A DNA stretch of 64,000 bases from CAZZHG01 sp964653655 (lineage in GTDB: Bacteria > Bdellovibrionota > FAC87 > UBA2466), in the NCBI GenBank assembly GCA_964653655.1, contig CAZZHG010000013.1, forward strand, positions 3,264 through 67,263, in the 5' to 3' direction. Shown piece by piece: positions 17,608 to 25,893 of this stretch. A model generated the notes under the pieces. The model made no database searches, was not told the DNA's origin, and was given only the letters and a program-made list of their open reading frames with translations. The first letter of the stretch is position 1, and every line of letters begins with the position of its first letter. The translations under genes and the position numbers were made by a program.

Positions 17608-18186
17608 ATGGCCCAGCCTAAAGACGTAGTGATTCCGAGCGACACGGAAAAGCTTTCGCACAAGTACATTTTGGATGCCTTGAAGAAGAAGGTATTCGAG
17701 GAGCCCGCGGAAGAAGCGGTCGCCCCCGAGCCGGTCGTGGAAACGAAGGCCGAGGCTGAGCCCGCTCCCGAGGTGCAATGCGGAACCGAGGCGCCGGTAG
17801 ACTTAGCCCCGCCTGCGGCGGAGCTACCCGGGCTGAGTCTGCCGGCCTCTCAAAAATATTTCCGCGTGAACGAGGTTGCGAAGATCATCGGCGTCGAAAG
17901 CCACGTGCTTCGTTACTGGCAGAGCGAGTTCTCGACGGTCCGCCCGAAAAAATCGGGCAATGGCCACTGGGTTTATTCCCGCCAGGACGTGGAAGCTTTC
18001 CATCTCATCCGTCAGCTTCTCTACGTGGACAAGTACAGCGTCCAGGGCGCAAAGAAAAAGCTGCGCGACCAAAAGCGAGGCAAGGCGCCGACGCCCCAAA
18101 GCCCGCTTCAAGCCGACACTTTGAAATGTGTCGCGAAAGACCTGAAGGAGCTCATTCAGCTCGCCCGCAATGCCCAGGTCTACTAG
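17608..18186 (+). CDS. MerR-family transcriptional regulator
   Basis: 192 aa. The first 80 residues are acidic, Pro/Ala/Glu-rich and probably disordered. A winged-helix MerR DNA-binding domain follows (about 83-155): YFRVNEVAKIIGVESHVLRYW, then the wing with FSTVRPKKSGNGHWVYSRQDVE. No metal or drug ligand-binding domain follows; the last 40 residues are basic and helical. A gene of this kind next to pheT is usual in deltaproteobacterial lineages. Targets are unknown. Confidence 0.9.
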   Translation: MAQPKDVVIPSDTEKLSHKYILDALKKKVFEEPAEEAVAPEPVVETKAEAEPAPEVQCGTEAPVDLAPPAAELPGLSLPASQKYFRVNEVAKIIGVESHVLRYWQSEFSTVRPKKSGNGHWVYSRQDVEAFHLIRQLLYVDKYSVQGAKKKLRDQKRGKAPTPQSPLQADTLKCVAKDLKELIQLARNAQVY

Positions 18187-18219
18187 TCACTGTTTTTGAG
18201 CGCCGTTCGTCTGAATGGC

Positions 18220-18816
18220 ATGAAGCTACTACTCCTGTCCGCCTTGTCCCTCGCGGCTTCGCGGGCTTTTGCCTGCGGCCCTCTCGTGGTCCCCGTGGCC
18301 GTCGACCTGGAATGCCCGTTTTCCAGGCGGGCGCTTACGGAAACCATCCCGAAGCTCGAAAAGGAATTCGGCGGCCAGGTCGTATTTGCGGTCCGGGCCT
18401 TCCCCCTCGCCTTCCATCCAAACGCGAGAATGGCGGCGCGAGCTAGCCTGTGCGCCCGGGAACAGGGGTACGAGCGGGCCTTCGTGAACGCTATGCTCGA
18501 GCTTCCGTCCGCCGATCCGAAATCCATCGCGGAAGCTTCCGCTCGTCTCGGCAAGCTTCACGGAGAACGCGGCCAGCCTCTACCGGACACCGTCCCCTAT
18601 AGTGTCGCGAAAATGGAAACTTGCCTGGCGGATGCCCAAATGGAGACCCGAATCGAGGAGGAAATCGCGAGCCTCAACCAACAGAAGGTTTCGGGAACCC
18701 CGGCATTCCTGTTCCCCGCCGAAATGATAGGCGGCAACCGCGTGGAAGAGGTCACCAAAGCCATCAAAAAGGCCTTGGGCGAGCCCGTCGCCGCGTCCGC
18801 CCCGACTCGCCGTTAA
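18220..18816 (+). CDS. secreted DsbA-like thioredoxin-fold protein with CPFS active site
   Basis: 198 aa from ATG 18220, which starts directly with a signal peptide (cleavage near SRAFA). The fold is that of DsbA/FrnE: VAVDLECPFSRRA at the first helix, an inserted helical domain, and the cis-Pro loop VSGTPAFLFP. The usual CxxC is CPFS here (C32, S35), so it keeps only the nucleophilic Cys. It cannot act as a normal dithiol oxidase; an isomerase, monothiol or non-redox role is possible. It follows the MerR gene by 33 nt. Confidence 0.82.
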   Translation: MKLLLLSALSLAASRAFACGPLVVPVAVDLECPFSRRALTETIPKLEKEFGGQVVFAVRAFPLAFHPNARMAARASLCAREQGYERAFVNAMLELPSADPKSIAEASARLGKLHGERGQPLPDTVPYSVAKMETCLADAQMETRIEEEIASLNQQKVSGTPAFLFPAEMIGGNRVEEVTKAIKKALGEPVAASAPTRR

Positions 18817-18865
18817 CCCCCAAATTTGAGCCTAAATACCCAAGTTTGTGGGTCAAAGCGGTTCA

Positions 18866-18894
18866 TTGACCCAGGGCGGCCCATCCGCTAATCT
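18866..18894 (+). promoter_or_regulatory. promoter of tRNA-Pro
   Basis: TTGACC (18866-18871), a 17-nt GC-rich spacer and TAATCT (18889-18894), ending 17 nt before the tRNA 5' end. Confidence 0.7.
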
Positions 18895-18911
18895 CGCAGG
18901 TCACCTAATGT

Positions 18912-18988
<77 letters not shown>

Positions 18989-19191
18989 TTTCAGAAATTA
19001 AGGAACTCCCTCAACTCACCCACACCTGACGAGCACTATAAAGGTGCAAATGCGCAGCATTTGCTTACGGGAATTGAAGGGAAACCCCGCTGCGGTAGCC
19101 GTGAAATTCAATTAGAGGATCGAGAGCGCGGGGTTTCCCCGGCTTTTTCGGGCCCGTTGGGCCCGAAAAAGAATTCCCGCCGCCCGCGCGC
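18989..19191. repeat. nested inverted repeats and a duplicated tRNA 3' end
   Basis: No gene is visible. The stretch holds GCAAATGC/GCATTTGC (19046-19064), AATTGAA/TTCAATT (19072-19113), GGGAAACCCCGC/GCGGGGTTTCCC (19079-19139), and a 13-bp stem CTTTTTCGGGCCC/GGGCCCGAAAAAG with a 3-nt loop (19143-19171), which would work as a terminator on either strand. Directly after it, AATTCCCGCCGCCCG (19172-19186) repeats the last part of the tRNA-Pro gene (18969-18983) exactly, as at integration sites. Confidence 0.8.
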
Positions 19192-19193
19192 GT

Positions 19194-19455
19194 GCGTCCG
19201 CGAAGCGGACTAGCTTTCTCATTCGCGTNNNNNNNNNNNNNNNNNNNNNNNNNNNNNNNNNNNNNNNNNNNNNNNNNNNNNNNNNNNNNNNNNNNNNNNN
19301 NNNNNNNNNNNNNNNNNNNNNNNNNNNNGCGTCCGCGGAGCGGACTAGCTTCTCATTGGCGTGCGTCCGCGGAGCGGACTAGCTTCTCATTGGCGTGCGT
19401 CCGCGGAGCGGACTAGCCTTCCCATCGCGTGCGCGCCGAAGGCGCAAGCCTTCCC
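19194..19455. repeat. 34-bp palindromic tandem repeat across an assembly gap
   Basis: Copies at 19194-19228 (35 bp, variant), 19329-19362, 19363-19396 and 19397-19430, then a degenerate copy to about 19455; 100 N (19229-19328) hide the rest. Each unit has a hairpin GTCCGC-GGA-GCGGAC followed by TAGCTTCTCATTGGCGT. Units abut without spacers, so this is not a CRISPR array. In the last copy the stem is GCGCC-GAA-GGCGC: both arms changed, pairing kept. Confidence 0.9.
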
Positions 19456-19457
19456 CG

Positions 19458-20087
19458 CTACCCAAGATTGAACCGAAACGGCTCATCCACCACGGAATCC
19501 GGCCCCAGCGCCATTCGATCGGTAATGAGTCCGTCCTCGAGATTGATGACCCACCCATGCAACATCGGCGCGCCCACTTCCTTCCAGGCCTTCTGAATCG
19601 TCGCCGTCCTGCTCAGGTTCTTCACCTGCTCCTCCACATTGATCTCCACGACGCGTTTAAAAAGCGCCTCGCCGCTGAGGCTCTCGAACTCAGGATGGCG
19701 CCGGTGAACCACTTCCTTGATGTAATGGATCCATTTATTGAGGGGTCCGAACGTTTCCCGGGAAAGAGCCGCCCGCACGCCGCCGCAGCCGTAATGTCCG
19801 CAGACGATTACGTGCTTCACCTTCAAGGTCCCGACCGCGTACTGGAGCACGCTGTGAAGGTTGAAGTCGGCGTGAATCACGAGGTTTGCGATGTTGCGGT
19901 GAACGAAAATTTGCCCCGGTTCCGTGCCCGTGACTTCCTCGGCCGGTACCCGACTATCCGAGCACCCGATCCAAAGAAAATCGGGCTCCTGGGTGCGGGA
20001 CAGTTCCTTGAAATAACCGGGCCGAAGCTCGGCCTTTTCCCTGGCCCAGGCTTTATTGGCTAGAAGCAGTTTTTTGTAGGATTCCAT
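19458..20087 (-). CDS. beta-carbonic anhydrase (first copy)
   Basis: 209 aa. It interconverts CO2 and bicarbonate in the cytoplasm. The zinc ligands of the beta class are present: C42 and D44 in GCSDSR, H98 and C101 in GHYGCGG; R46 pairs with D44. The gene follows the SulP transporter gene on the same strand by 27 nt, so bicarbonate import and hydration are probably co-expressed. A close paralogue lies at 28932. Confidence 0.95.
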   Translation of the reverse strand: MESYKKLLLANKAWAREKAELRPGYFKELSRTQEPDFLWIGCSDSRVPAEEVTGTEPGQIFVHRNIANLVIHADFNLHSVLQYAVGTLKVKHVIVCGHYGCGGVRAALSRETFGPLNKWIHYIKEVVHRRHPEFESLSGEALFKRVVEINVEEQVKNLSRTATIQKAWKEVGAPMLHGWVINLEDGLITDRMALGPDSVVDEPFRFNLG

Positions 20088-20114
20088 ATTGAGCTCCTTG
20101 CGAGTCTAAAAGGT

Positions 20115-21770
20115 TTAAGTGTGTCTCTTCTTCCGAAAGACCGTTTCCATGTCGACGTCGAGCTCGCGGTTGGGTGCGGTCTCCTGGAACTCCTCCAGCA
20201 TTTGAAGGATGTCGCTGTCGATGAAAGTGGCCCTCGCCGCGTTGAAAACGACGTGGGTGCCGGGCTCGAGTGCCGCGAGCTCCTTGCGAAGCTTTATCTT
20301 GTGAATGAAGGTCACGTCTTTCGTGAAGCGAAAAAGCACGTCGTTGCCTTCCCGCACGACCATCAAAGCCGACGAATAACCGGCGCGAAGTACGAAGATG
20401 AGCCCCACGATCGCCCCGATGAACACGCCCTTCAGAAGATCGGTACTCAGAATGGCGATGACGGTCACGATGAACGGCACGAACTGATCGAGACCGCCCT
20501 TCCACATCTTCTTGAAGAGCGCGGGACTGGCGAGCTTGTAACCTACGATGATAAGTACCGCCGCGAGGGACGCGAGCGGGATGTAGTTCAGGAACGCCGA
20601 TAGCGACAGAACGGAAATGAGCAGGAACGCCCCGTGCAGAAAGCCTGATATGCGGGACCTTGCTCCGGCATAAATGTTGGCCGAGCTCCGCACGATAACG
20701 GAGGTCATCGGGATTCCACCGATGAGTCCGGCCAGAATATTGCCGGTCCCCTGAGCCAGCAACTCGCGGTTCGGATTGGAGACGCGCTTGAGCGGATCGA
20801 TCCGGTCGGTCGATTCGATACAGAGCAGCGTTTCGATACTTCCCACGGCGGCGAGCGTGAAGGCGAGCACCCACACGCCGTAACTCGTGATGGCACTCCA
20901 TTCGGGAAACCGCAGCTCTCCCAAAACGGCGGACGGGCTGGATAAAACCGGCAGCTGAACCAGGTGCCCATTAGCCGCATGAAGGGCGAGACTGGGCCAG
21001 CCGGTGTAGAAAATTTGGTTCAGCACGGCCCCGAGAATGACGGCTACCAGCGGACCGGGCACTCGGGAGAGGAACTTGTTGGCTTTGATGAACTTAGTCT
21101 CCCAAGCAAGAAGCAACGCCATGCTGACCAAGGCGATGGTCAGCGCGGAACCCTTCAGGTTCACGACGGCGAGGAGGATCTGCTTGACCGTCGATCCCTC
21201 ACCGAACCAGTTTACGAAATCCATTTCGCTCTCGAAGGCGCCAAACCCTCCCAGCGCGTGCGGGATCTGTTTCAAGATGATCGTGATGCCGATGGCGACG
21301 AGCATTCCCTTGATGACGCTCAAAGGGAAAAGGCTCGCCAGCGCGCCGGCCCTGAGAAATCCCATCGCCAGCTGAAGGGCGCCGGAGAGCACCACCGCGA
21401 CGAGAAACGCGTCGAAGCCGCCGACGCTCTGGATGCCGCCCGCGACGATTACGGTGAGCCCGGCGGCGGGACCGCTAACGCTGAGCTCGGAGCCGGAAAG
21501 CAGCGAAACGACCATGCCGGCGATGATGCCGGTGATGACGCCTGAAAAGAGCGGGGCGTCCGAGGCGAGAGCGATACCGAGGCAAAGCGGCAAGGCGACT
21601 AGAAAGACTACGATGGAGGCCGGAAGGTCGTACTTCAGATTCCTGAGTAATTGCCTTTCAAAGTAGACGCGCATGACTCGCGGGCCCCGCTTTTCCAACA
21701 GCGAGAACGGACTCGCCACGGCCCGCGCGGCGGAGGGTTTGATGCTTTTTTCTTGTCCTGAATCGCGCAT
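20115..21770 (-). CDS. SulP-family anion (bicarbonate-type) transporter, first copy
   Basis: 551 aa from ATG 21770; an upstream in-frame start (21815) and an internal ATG (21674) are alternatives, the latter aligning with the paralogue's N-terminus. About 12 membrane helices carry the SulP signatures YDLPASIVVFLVALPLCLG and SVSGPAAGLTVIVAGG; a short STAS domain forms the C-terminus (from VTFIHKIKLRKELAAL). SulP proteins move sulfate, bicarbonate or other anions with Na+ or H+. Pairing with carbonic anhydrase favours bicarbonate; that is inference. Confidence 0.9.
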   Translation of the reverse strand: MRDSGQEKSIKPSAARAVASPFSLLEKRGPRVMRVYFERQLLRNLKYDLPASIVVFLVALPLCLGIALASDAPLFSGVITGIIAGMVVSLLSGSELSVSGPAAGLTVIVAGGIQSVGGFDAFLVAVVLSGALQLAMGFLRAGALASLFPLSVIKGMLVAIGITIILKQIPHALGGFGAFESEMDFVNWFGEGSTVKQILLAVVNLKGSALTIALVSMALLLAWETKFIKANKFLSRVPGPLVAVILGAVLNQIFYTGWPSLALHAANGHLVQLPVLSSPSAVLGELRFPEWSAITSYGVWVLAFTLAAVGSIETLLCIESTDRIDPLKRVSNPNRELLAQGTGNILAGLIGGIPMTSVIVRSSANIYAGARSRISGFLHGAFLLISVLSLSAFLNYIPLASLAAVLIIVGYKLASPALFKKMWKGGLDQFVPFIVTVIAILSTDLLKGVFIGAIVGLIFVLRAGYSSALMVVREGNDVLFRFTKDVTFIHKIKLRKELAALEPGTHVVFNAARATFIDSDILQMLEEFQETAPNRELDVDMETVFRKKRHT

Positions 21771-21879
21771 GGTTTCACCAAATCTCAAGGGGCAGCCTTC
21801 TGGAGACAGACCCAAATAATGGGGGAGTGAGCAAAGGGCCGGCGGAGCCGACCCGCTGACTAGGGAAGTTTTGGAAGGG

Positions 21880-22215
21880 TCAGGCGAGCTCGGGAGGTTT
21901 ATGGATGCGCGATCGGACGGTGGACTTCCAGATGGCTACCGTGGAGGAAGCCACCCGGACCAGAAGGACCGGGGGAAGAACGGGGATTACGGTCAGCGCC
22001 ATATCGCCCGATTTTCCTTCGGAGGAGGAGTCGGACTCGTTCGTCTCCTCGGGCTGGGTGGGCGCTTGAGGCTGGGAGTTGGATTCGTGGGCTTGAGCGA
22101 ACGCGGGCTCGTCGGCGAAAGCGAAAGCCGAAAAACCAGCATGAACCACCCCGGCTCCTAGAAGGAGCATGGCTAAGCAGCCGAAAAAGAGGGGGGATTT
22201 AATGCGCTGGATCAT
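21880..22215 (-). CDS. small secreted hypothetical protein
   Basis: 111 aa with a signal peptide (FGCLAMLLLGAGVVHAG), a Gln/Pro/Glu/Ser-rich middle and a hydrophobic stretch (MALTVIPVLPPVLLVRVASS) before a basic tail. The ribosome site is weak. It lies 65 nt from the longest SulP reading frame, in the opposite (upstream) direction of that operon. Reality as a gene is plausible but not certain. Confidence 0.5.
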   Translation of the reverse strand: MIQRIKSPLFFGCLAMLLLGAGVVHAGFSAFAFADEPAFAQAHESNSQPQAPTQPEETNESDSSSEGKSGDMALTVIPVLPPVLLVRVASSTVAIWKSTVRSRIHKPPELA

Positions 22216-22523
22216 GGTTTTACTTAGGTAAGCAAGCCGATTGGCAGCGATCTGTTAAAGATGATGCTAACAAGATTCATGCTCAGTAAGAATAAAAAAA
22301 GGGTCAAAAGCTCGCCACATTCTCGGAAACCGCCGAGATCCTTGGTCTTACGCGAGACGAAAGACCGCACTTTTGTGTGACGTCAAAAAATTGTGGAAAT
22401 TTAAGGATTCGCCGGGAAACCAGCGTATCAAAAGAAAGTGGGTACCTTTGAGAAAGGTGGCGGCGCTGCTTCGGGCAACCTTAGCAACACGCCCGCCGGC
22501 ATCACCGCCACCTCTAGCAAGGC
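22216..22523. other. intergenic stretch, no gene seen
   Basis: 308 nt between two minus-strand small genes, AT-richer than its surroundings (22240-22440). No convincing coding frame, tRNA or strong hairpin was found. It should contain the promoter of the 22215 gene and the 3' end of the 22748 gene. Confidence 0.5.
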
Positions 22524-22748
22524 TTACGCGGCTTTGACCCGCTTCGTGGCCATGCCGCGCTCGCCAGACACACCCGACGCCTTCCCGCCTTTTTTTACGG
22601 TGAAGGAGGCTCGGCCGAAGACAATCCGCTTGTTACCCTCTTTGTCTTCCGTCGCTACGCCTCGGGATTTTGTGATTCTGCCGCCCGCTCCGGCGCCGAT
22701 GCTTTTGCCTTGCCGGTTCGCTTTCCTGACCTTCTTCGCTGCTGGCAT
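22524..22748 (-). CDS. small basic protein
   Basis: 74 aa, rich in Lys, Arg and Gly (MPAAKKVRKANRQGKS, then a strand-like segment GNKRIVFGRASFTVKKGGK). AAGGAG lies 7 nt before the ATG, which makes it a likely real gene. No signal peptide; a nucleic-acid-binding role is possible from composition only. It lies 51 nt downstream of the Tyr/Gly-rich protein gene on the same strand. Confidence 0.65.
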   Translation of the reverse strand: MPAAKKVRKANRQGKSIGAGAGGRITKSRGVATEDKEGNKRIVFGRASFTVKKGGKASGVSGERGMATKRVKAA

Positions 22749-22799
22749 GTACGTTCTCCTTGGTTGTGTATGAAACGGGAAATAATCCGCCGAACCTCG

Positions 22800-23339
22800 C
22801 TACCAGTTGTATCCGTACAGGGTGTAGTACGGATAATAGCCGTAACTGTAACCGTACCTTCCGTATCCGCCGTAGTAGCCGCTGTAGTACGGAGAGTAGT
22901 AGCCGTAGCTCGAATAGCCCCAGTAGGGGCGGTAGTAGTACGAATACCCACCGTAGTACCCGTAGTAGGACGAGCCGTAGTAACCACCGTAACCGCGCCA
23001 GCGTCCCCACCATGCGGAGGTCGATCCGGCGCCGTCGAGTTCACTTTGAACCGCCGTTACCTTCTCTTCGCCGATCTTGTTTTCCGGCTTCACGATGGTT
23101 TTCAAGAAGGCGTCCACTCGGGCTTTTCTCTCCGATTCGGAGAGCCCCCGAAGTGTGTCCGGATGTAAGGCGGAGTCCACCTCTTCCACCCGATAAGAGG
23201 TAACGACACCATTGGTGGGATCCAGTTTCTTCACGACGAGTTTCGGCGCGCCAATCGAGTCGAGCTCGCTGCCTCCCGAAGCGAAGGCTGAGCTGGGCAC
23301 GATTGCCAAGCAGCACACTAAAGAAAACAGTATTCGCAT
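22800..23339 (-). CDS. secreted protein with Tyr/Gly-rich C-terminal repeat
   Basis: 179 aa. ATG 23339 is chosen because AGGAGG lies 8 nt upstream and a signal peptide follows (FSLVCCLAIVPSSAFAS). The mature N-terminal 95 residues are charged and end near SELDGAGSTSA. The last 70 residues consist almost only of Tyr, Gly, Ser and Trp (GYYG, SYYGYYG, YSYYYRP repeats). Such tails occur in surface or adhesive proteins and can phase-separate. No family was recognised. Confidence 0.75.
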   Translation of the reverse strand: MRILFSLVCCLAIVPSSAFASGGSELDSIGAPKLVVKKLDPTNGVVTSYRVEEVDSALHPDTLRGLSESERKARVDAFLKTIVKPENKIGEEKVTAVQSELDGAGSTSAWWGRWRGYGGYYGSSYYGYYGGYSYYYRPYWGYSSYGYYSPYYSGYYGGYGRYGYSYGYYPYYTLYGYNW

Positions 23340-23481
23340 AGGAAAGACCTCCTGTGTACGAACGTTTCTCATCGCATTCCTAGCAAGTGCATTCGTCATG
23401 CCCGAACGCTCCTCCGGACCTGCATTTTGAGTGCCTACGCGTTGTCGGCGATAAATCAGTGGAAAAAGTGCCTGCGGTTAG

Positions 23482-23520
23482 AAAAAACAAAATCCGTTCC
23501 CCGGAGGAGAACGGATTTTG
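23482..23520 (-). terminator. intrinsic terminator of the HdeD-like gene
   Basis: Perfect 12-bp stem (CAAAATCCGTTC, 23488-23499, with GAACGGATTTTG, 23509-23520). On the minus strand it is followed by six T (23487-23482). An outer stem (CTGCGGTT / AACCGCAG) extends it. It lies 64 nt after the stop at 23584. Confidence 0.85.
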
Positions 23521-23583
23521 TGCAACCGCAGTGGAGGCTGAATAGGGAGGATTGCAACAGATCCACCTCCCGTCGTCCGCGGT

Positions 23584-24210
23584 CTAACTTGCCCGTGAAT
23601 AGGCCGTGCGGGTAGCAATCTCTTCCACCGCTTCGGGTTTGAATTTTCTTCCGGCGAACGCGAGCGAGATCCAGGAGGCGCCGGTGAAGATCATGTCAAT
23701 ACCAACGAACGTTCCGATCAGGCTGATTGCGGTCGTCGGTAAATTGGCCATCACGTACCCTCCGAACACGATGTCCAATACTCCGGCGGCGAATCCCCAT
23801 CCCCAGCTCGGATAGCGTGCGCTGATCGAAAAAACGAGACGGAACATCCCGGCCGCGAAGAAGTAGGACGCGATGAGCGCCGTCAACGTCATCGCTCCCA
23901 AGAGAGGCCTGGTGAGCATCATCGCTCCCGCGACGCCCGAAAGGATTCCCACGACCAGATTGAGCAGGAAGCCGTGACCGAACTTGAATTGAAAAGCATG
24001 AACGACTTGCACGGCGGCGGCCACGATGAGAACCGATCCGACGAATACCGTCGAGGCCCACGTAGTGAAGCCCGCGACCGCAATTGCCGAGCCCCCCAAG
24101 AGACACAGGCTGATTCCAAGCGCCAAAAACCATCCCCAATTCTTGTTCAAGTACGTCATCCATTCGCCAATTTCGTTTCGAGTTAAGAAAAGCAGTCGTG
24201 ATTTGTTCAT
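23584..24210 (-). CDS. HdeD/DUF308-family membrane protein
   Basis: 208 aa from ATG 24210 (GGGAG 9 nt upstream). Six hydrophobic helices arranged as three similar hairpins fit the HdeD family; ASTVFVGSVLIVAAAVQVVHAF and GWGFAAGVLDIVFGGYVMA are typical repeats with the small-residue pattern of DUF308. HdeD is linked to acid resistance in E. coli; the function here is unknown. It is monocistronic with its own terminator. Confidence 0.88.
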   Translation of the reverse strand: MNKSRLLFLTRNEIGEWMTYLNKNWGWFLALGISLCLLGGSAIAVAGFTTWASTVFVGSVLIVAAAVQVVHAFQFKFGHGFLLNLVVGILSGVAGAMMLTRPLLGAMTLTALIASYFFAAGMFRLVFSISARYPSWGWGFAAGVLDIVFGGYVMANLPTTAISLIGTFVGIDMIFTGASWISLAFAGRKFKPEAVEEIATRTAYSRAS

Positions 24211-24477
24211 GTGTAGTTCTCCCTTTCGAGTTCCCCTCTGCATTTTCAATTCCAGTTTCCGGAAGGGCGGCGGTAAAGAGAACTTTCTTTGATCTTCGCG
24301 CCAGAGTTATCGAGTATGCCGCGTCGTTTCTGGTGGAGGTTCCGTTGCGCGCCTTTACCCGGGCTCATTTTGCCTTTTCTACTCGGCCGAAGAACCTGTT
24401 CCCACTCCGATCAGCGCCTTGAGGCGGCCACGGCGTTAGTATTTCTTACTAACCAAATAGTTATGTAGTTTGAGCGA

Positions 24478-25803
24478 TTGGGGTTAGATCTGTCGGCAGG
24501 GGCGCTGTTTTCCAATTCAGAAATATCAGAGCTGAAATTGCTGAAAGTCATTCCCATCGCATGCCATGACGTCCTCGAGAAGGAACGGGCTAAAGAGGCT
24601 CTTCGCGAGGCTGAAATCCGTCTAAGTCTCGCGATCGAGGCATCCAAACTCAGCGTGTGGGACTGGAACCTCGAAACAAACGAGCTCGTTTGGACGGACA
24701 ATACTCGGGCGCTGTGCGGGCTTCACGCGAAGGCTCCGGTCTCTTACGAAACTTTCCTCAGAGCGCTTCACCCCGATGATCGGGAGCGGGTAAACCTGGC
24801 GATTGCGAAGGCCTTGGATCCCAGGGGCGATGGCCGCTACCAGGAGGAATATAGGGCTATCGGTATCGAAGACGGAGTAGAGCGCTGGGCGGTCGTTTGG
24901 GGACAAGCGTTCTTCGATGAAAAGGGTAAGCCGTATCGCTTCCTCGGCATGGGAATGGATATAACCGAGCGCAAGCGGTCCGAGGCCGCCCTGATTCAGC
25001 TGACGGAAGAGTTGAAGGCCAAGAGCGAGAAACTGGCCCTCGCCACCGAGCGCCTGGAAGAGACCAATAAAAAGCTGAAGCACACCGTCGACGAGCTTGT
25101 GCGGTCGAACGAAGATCTCGACCGATTCGCTTCCGTGGTGTCCCACGATCTGAAGCAGCCGATTCAGACGGTTTCTCTGGTTTCCGACCTTCTCATCCGG
25201 CGCTTTGCCGACAAGCTCGACGAAAAAGGAAAGAGCTTGCTGGACCAGATTCGCAAAGGCTCCGCGCGAATGGGGCAGCTCGTCGACAGCCTAACCAAGT
25301 ACGCCCGCGTGCAACACGGGGAGAAACCCTTCGCGTCCGTCGATATGGGCGAGGTCCTCAGACTCACCATGGAGAGTCTCTTCATGAATATCCAGGAGAC
25401 CGGCGCCACCTTTGAGCTGGGAAAACTGCCGACGGTGACCGGAGATGCCGTGCGGTTGGGTGAACTTTTTCAGAATCTTGTGTGTAACTCCTTGAAGTAC
25501 AGAACGGCGGGAATCGCTCCCAAGATTTCCATCACTTGCCAGGAGCATCCGTTGGAATGGGAGTTTCTCGTGGTGGACAACGGGATAGGCATCGACCCCG
25601 CCCATCACGAGGCCATTTTCGGGATGTTCAACCGGCTGCATTCCCAGGCCGCTTACGACGGGACCGGCGTTGGCCTTACGATCTGCAAGAAAATCGTCGA
25701 GCTTCACAAGGGGCGAATCTGGGTGGAATCGCGGCTGGGCGAAGGGTGCCGATTTCATTTCACGCTGTCCAAAAACCTGGAAGCCTCGCCCAAGCTCGCC
25801 TAA
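24478..25803 (+). CDS. PAS-domain sensor histidine kinase
   Basis: 441 aa with an uncertain start (TTG 24478, no good ribosome site). A PAS_3 domain spans about 47-165 (LSVWDWNLETNELVWTDN; FLGMGMDITERKR), a coiled coil about 165-215, and a HisKA domain with phospho-acceptor H223 in SHDLKQP. The ATPase domain has an N-box (FQNLVCNSLKY), G1 (DNGIGID, 367-373) and G2 (GTGVGL, 395-400). It has no membrane segment and should be cytoplasmic. The N-terminal 40 residues do not look like a complete domain, so a longer sensor may have been lost. No response regulator is adjacent. Confidence 0.9.
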   Translation: MGLDLSAGALFSNSEISELKLLKVIPIACHDVLEKERAKEALREAEIRLSLAIEASKLSVWDWNLETNELVWTDNTRALCGLHAKAPVSYETFLRALHPDDRERVNLAIAKALDPRGDGRYQEEYRAIGIEDGVERWAVVWGQAFFDEKGKPYRFLGMGMDITERKRSEAALIQLTEELKAKSEKLALATERLEETNKKLKHTVDELVRSNEDLDRFASVVSHDLKQPIQTVSLVSDLLIRRFADKLDEKGKSLLDQIRKGSARMGQLVDSLTKYARVQHGEKPFASVDMGEVLRLTMESLFMNIQETGATFELGKLPTVTGDAVRLGELFQNLVCNSLKYRTAGIAPKISITCQEHPLEWEFLVVDNGIGIDPAHHEAIFGMFNRLHSQAAYDGTGVGLTICKKIVELHKGRIWVESRLGEGCRFHFTLSKNLEASPKLA

Positions 25804-25893
25804 AAGTCCGTCGCCAACTTTCCTTGAGATCCCGGGGTAAATCCCTTACCTTCCCCGAACACTTTCGGGAGATTCATGTAAGCCAAGCACACC

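Noticed and set aside
19192..19416. Reading frame through the N gap
   Set aside because: Runs through 100 N and tandem repeats; not a gene.
19194..19430. CRISPR array
   Set aside because: Units abut exactly with no unique spacers and no cas genes nearby.
22710..23168. 152-codon plus-strand Val-rich frame
   Set aside because: Complement of the Tyr/Gly repeat (TAC/GTA); no ribosome site.
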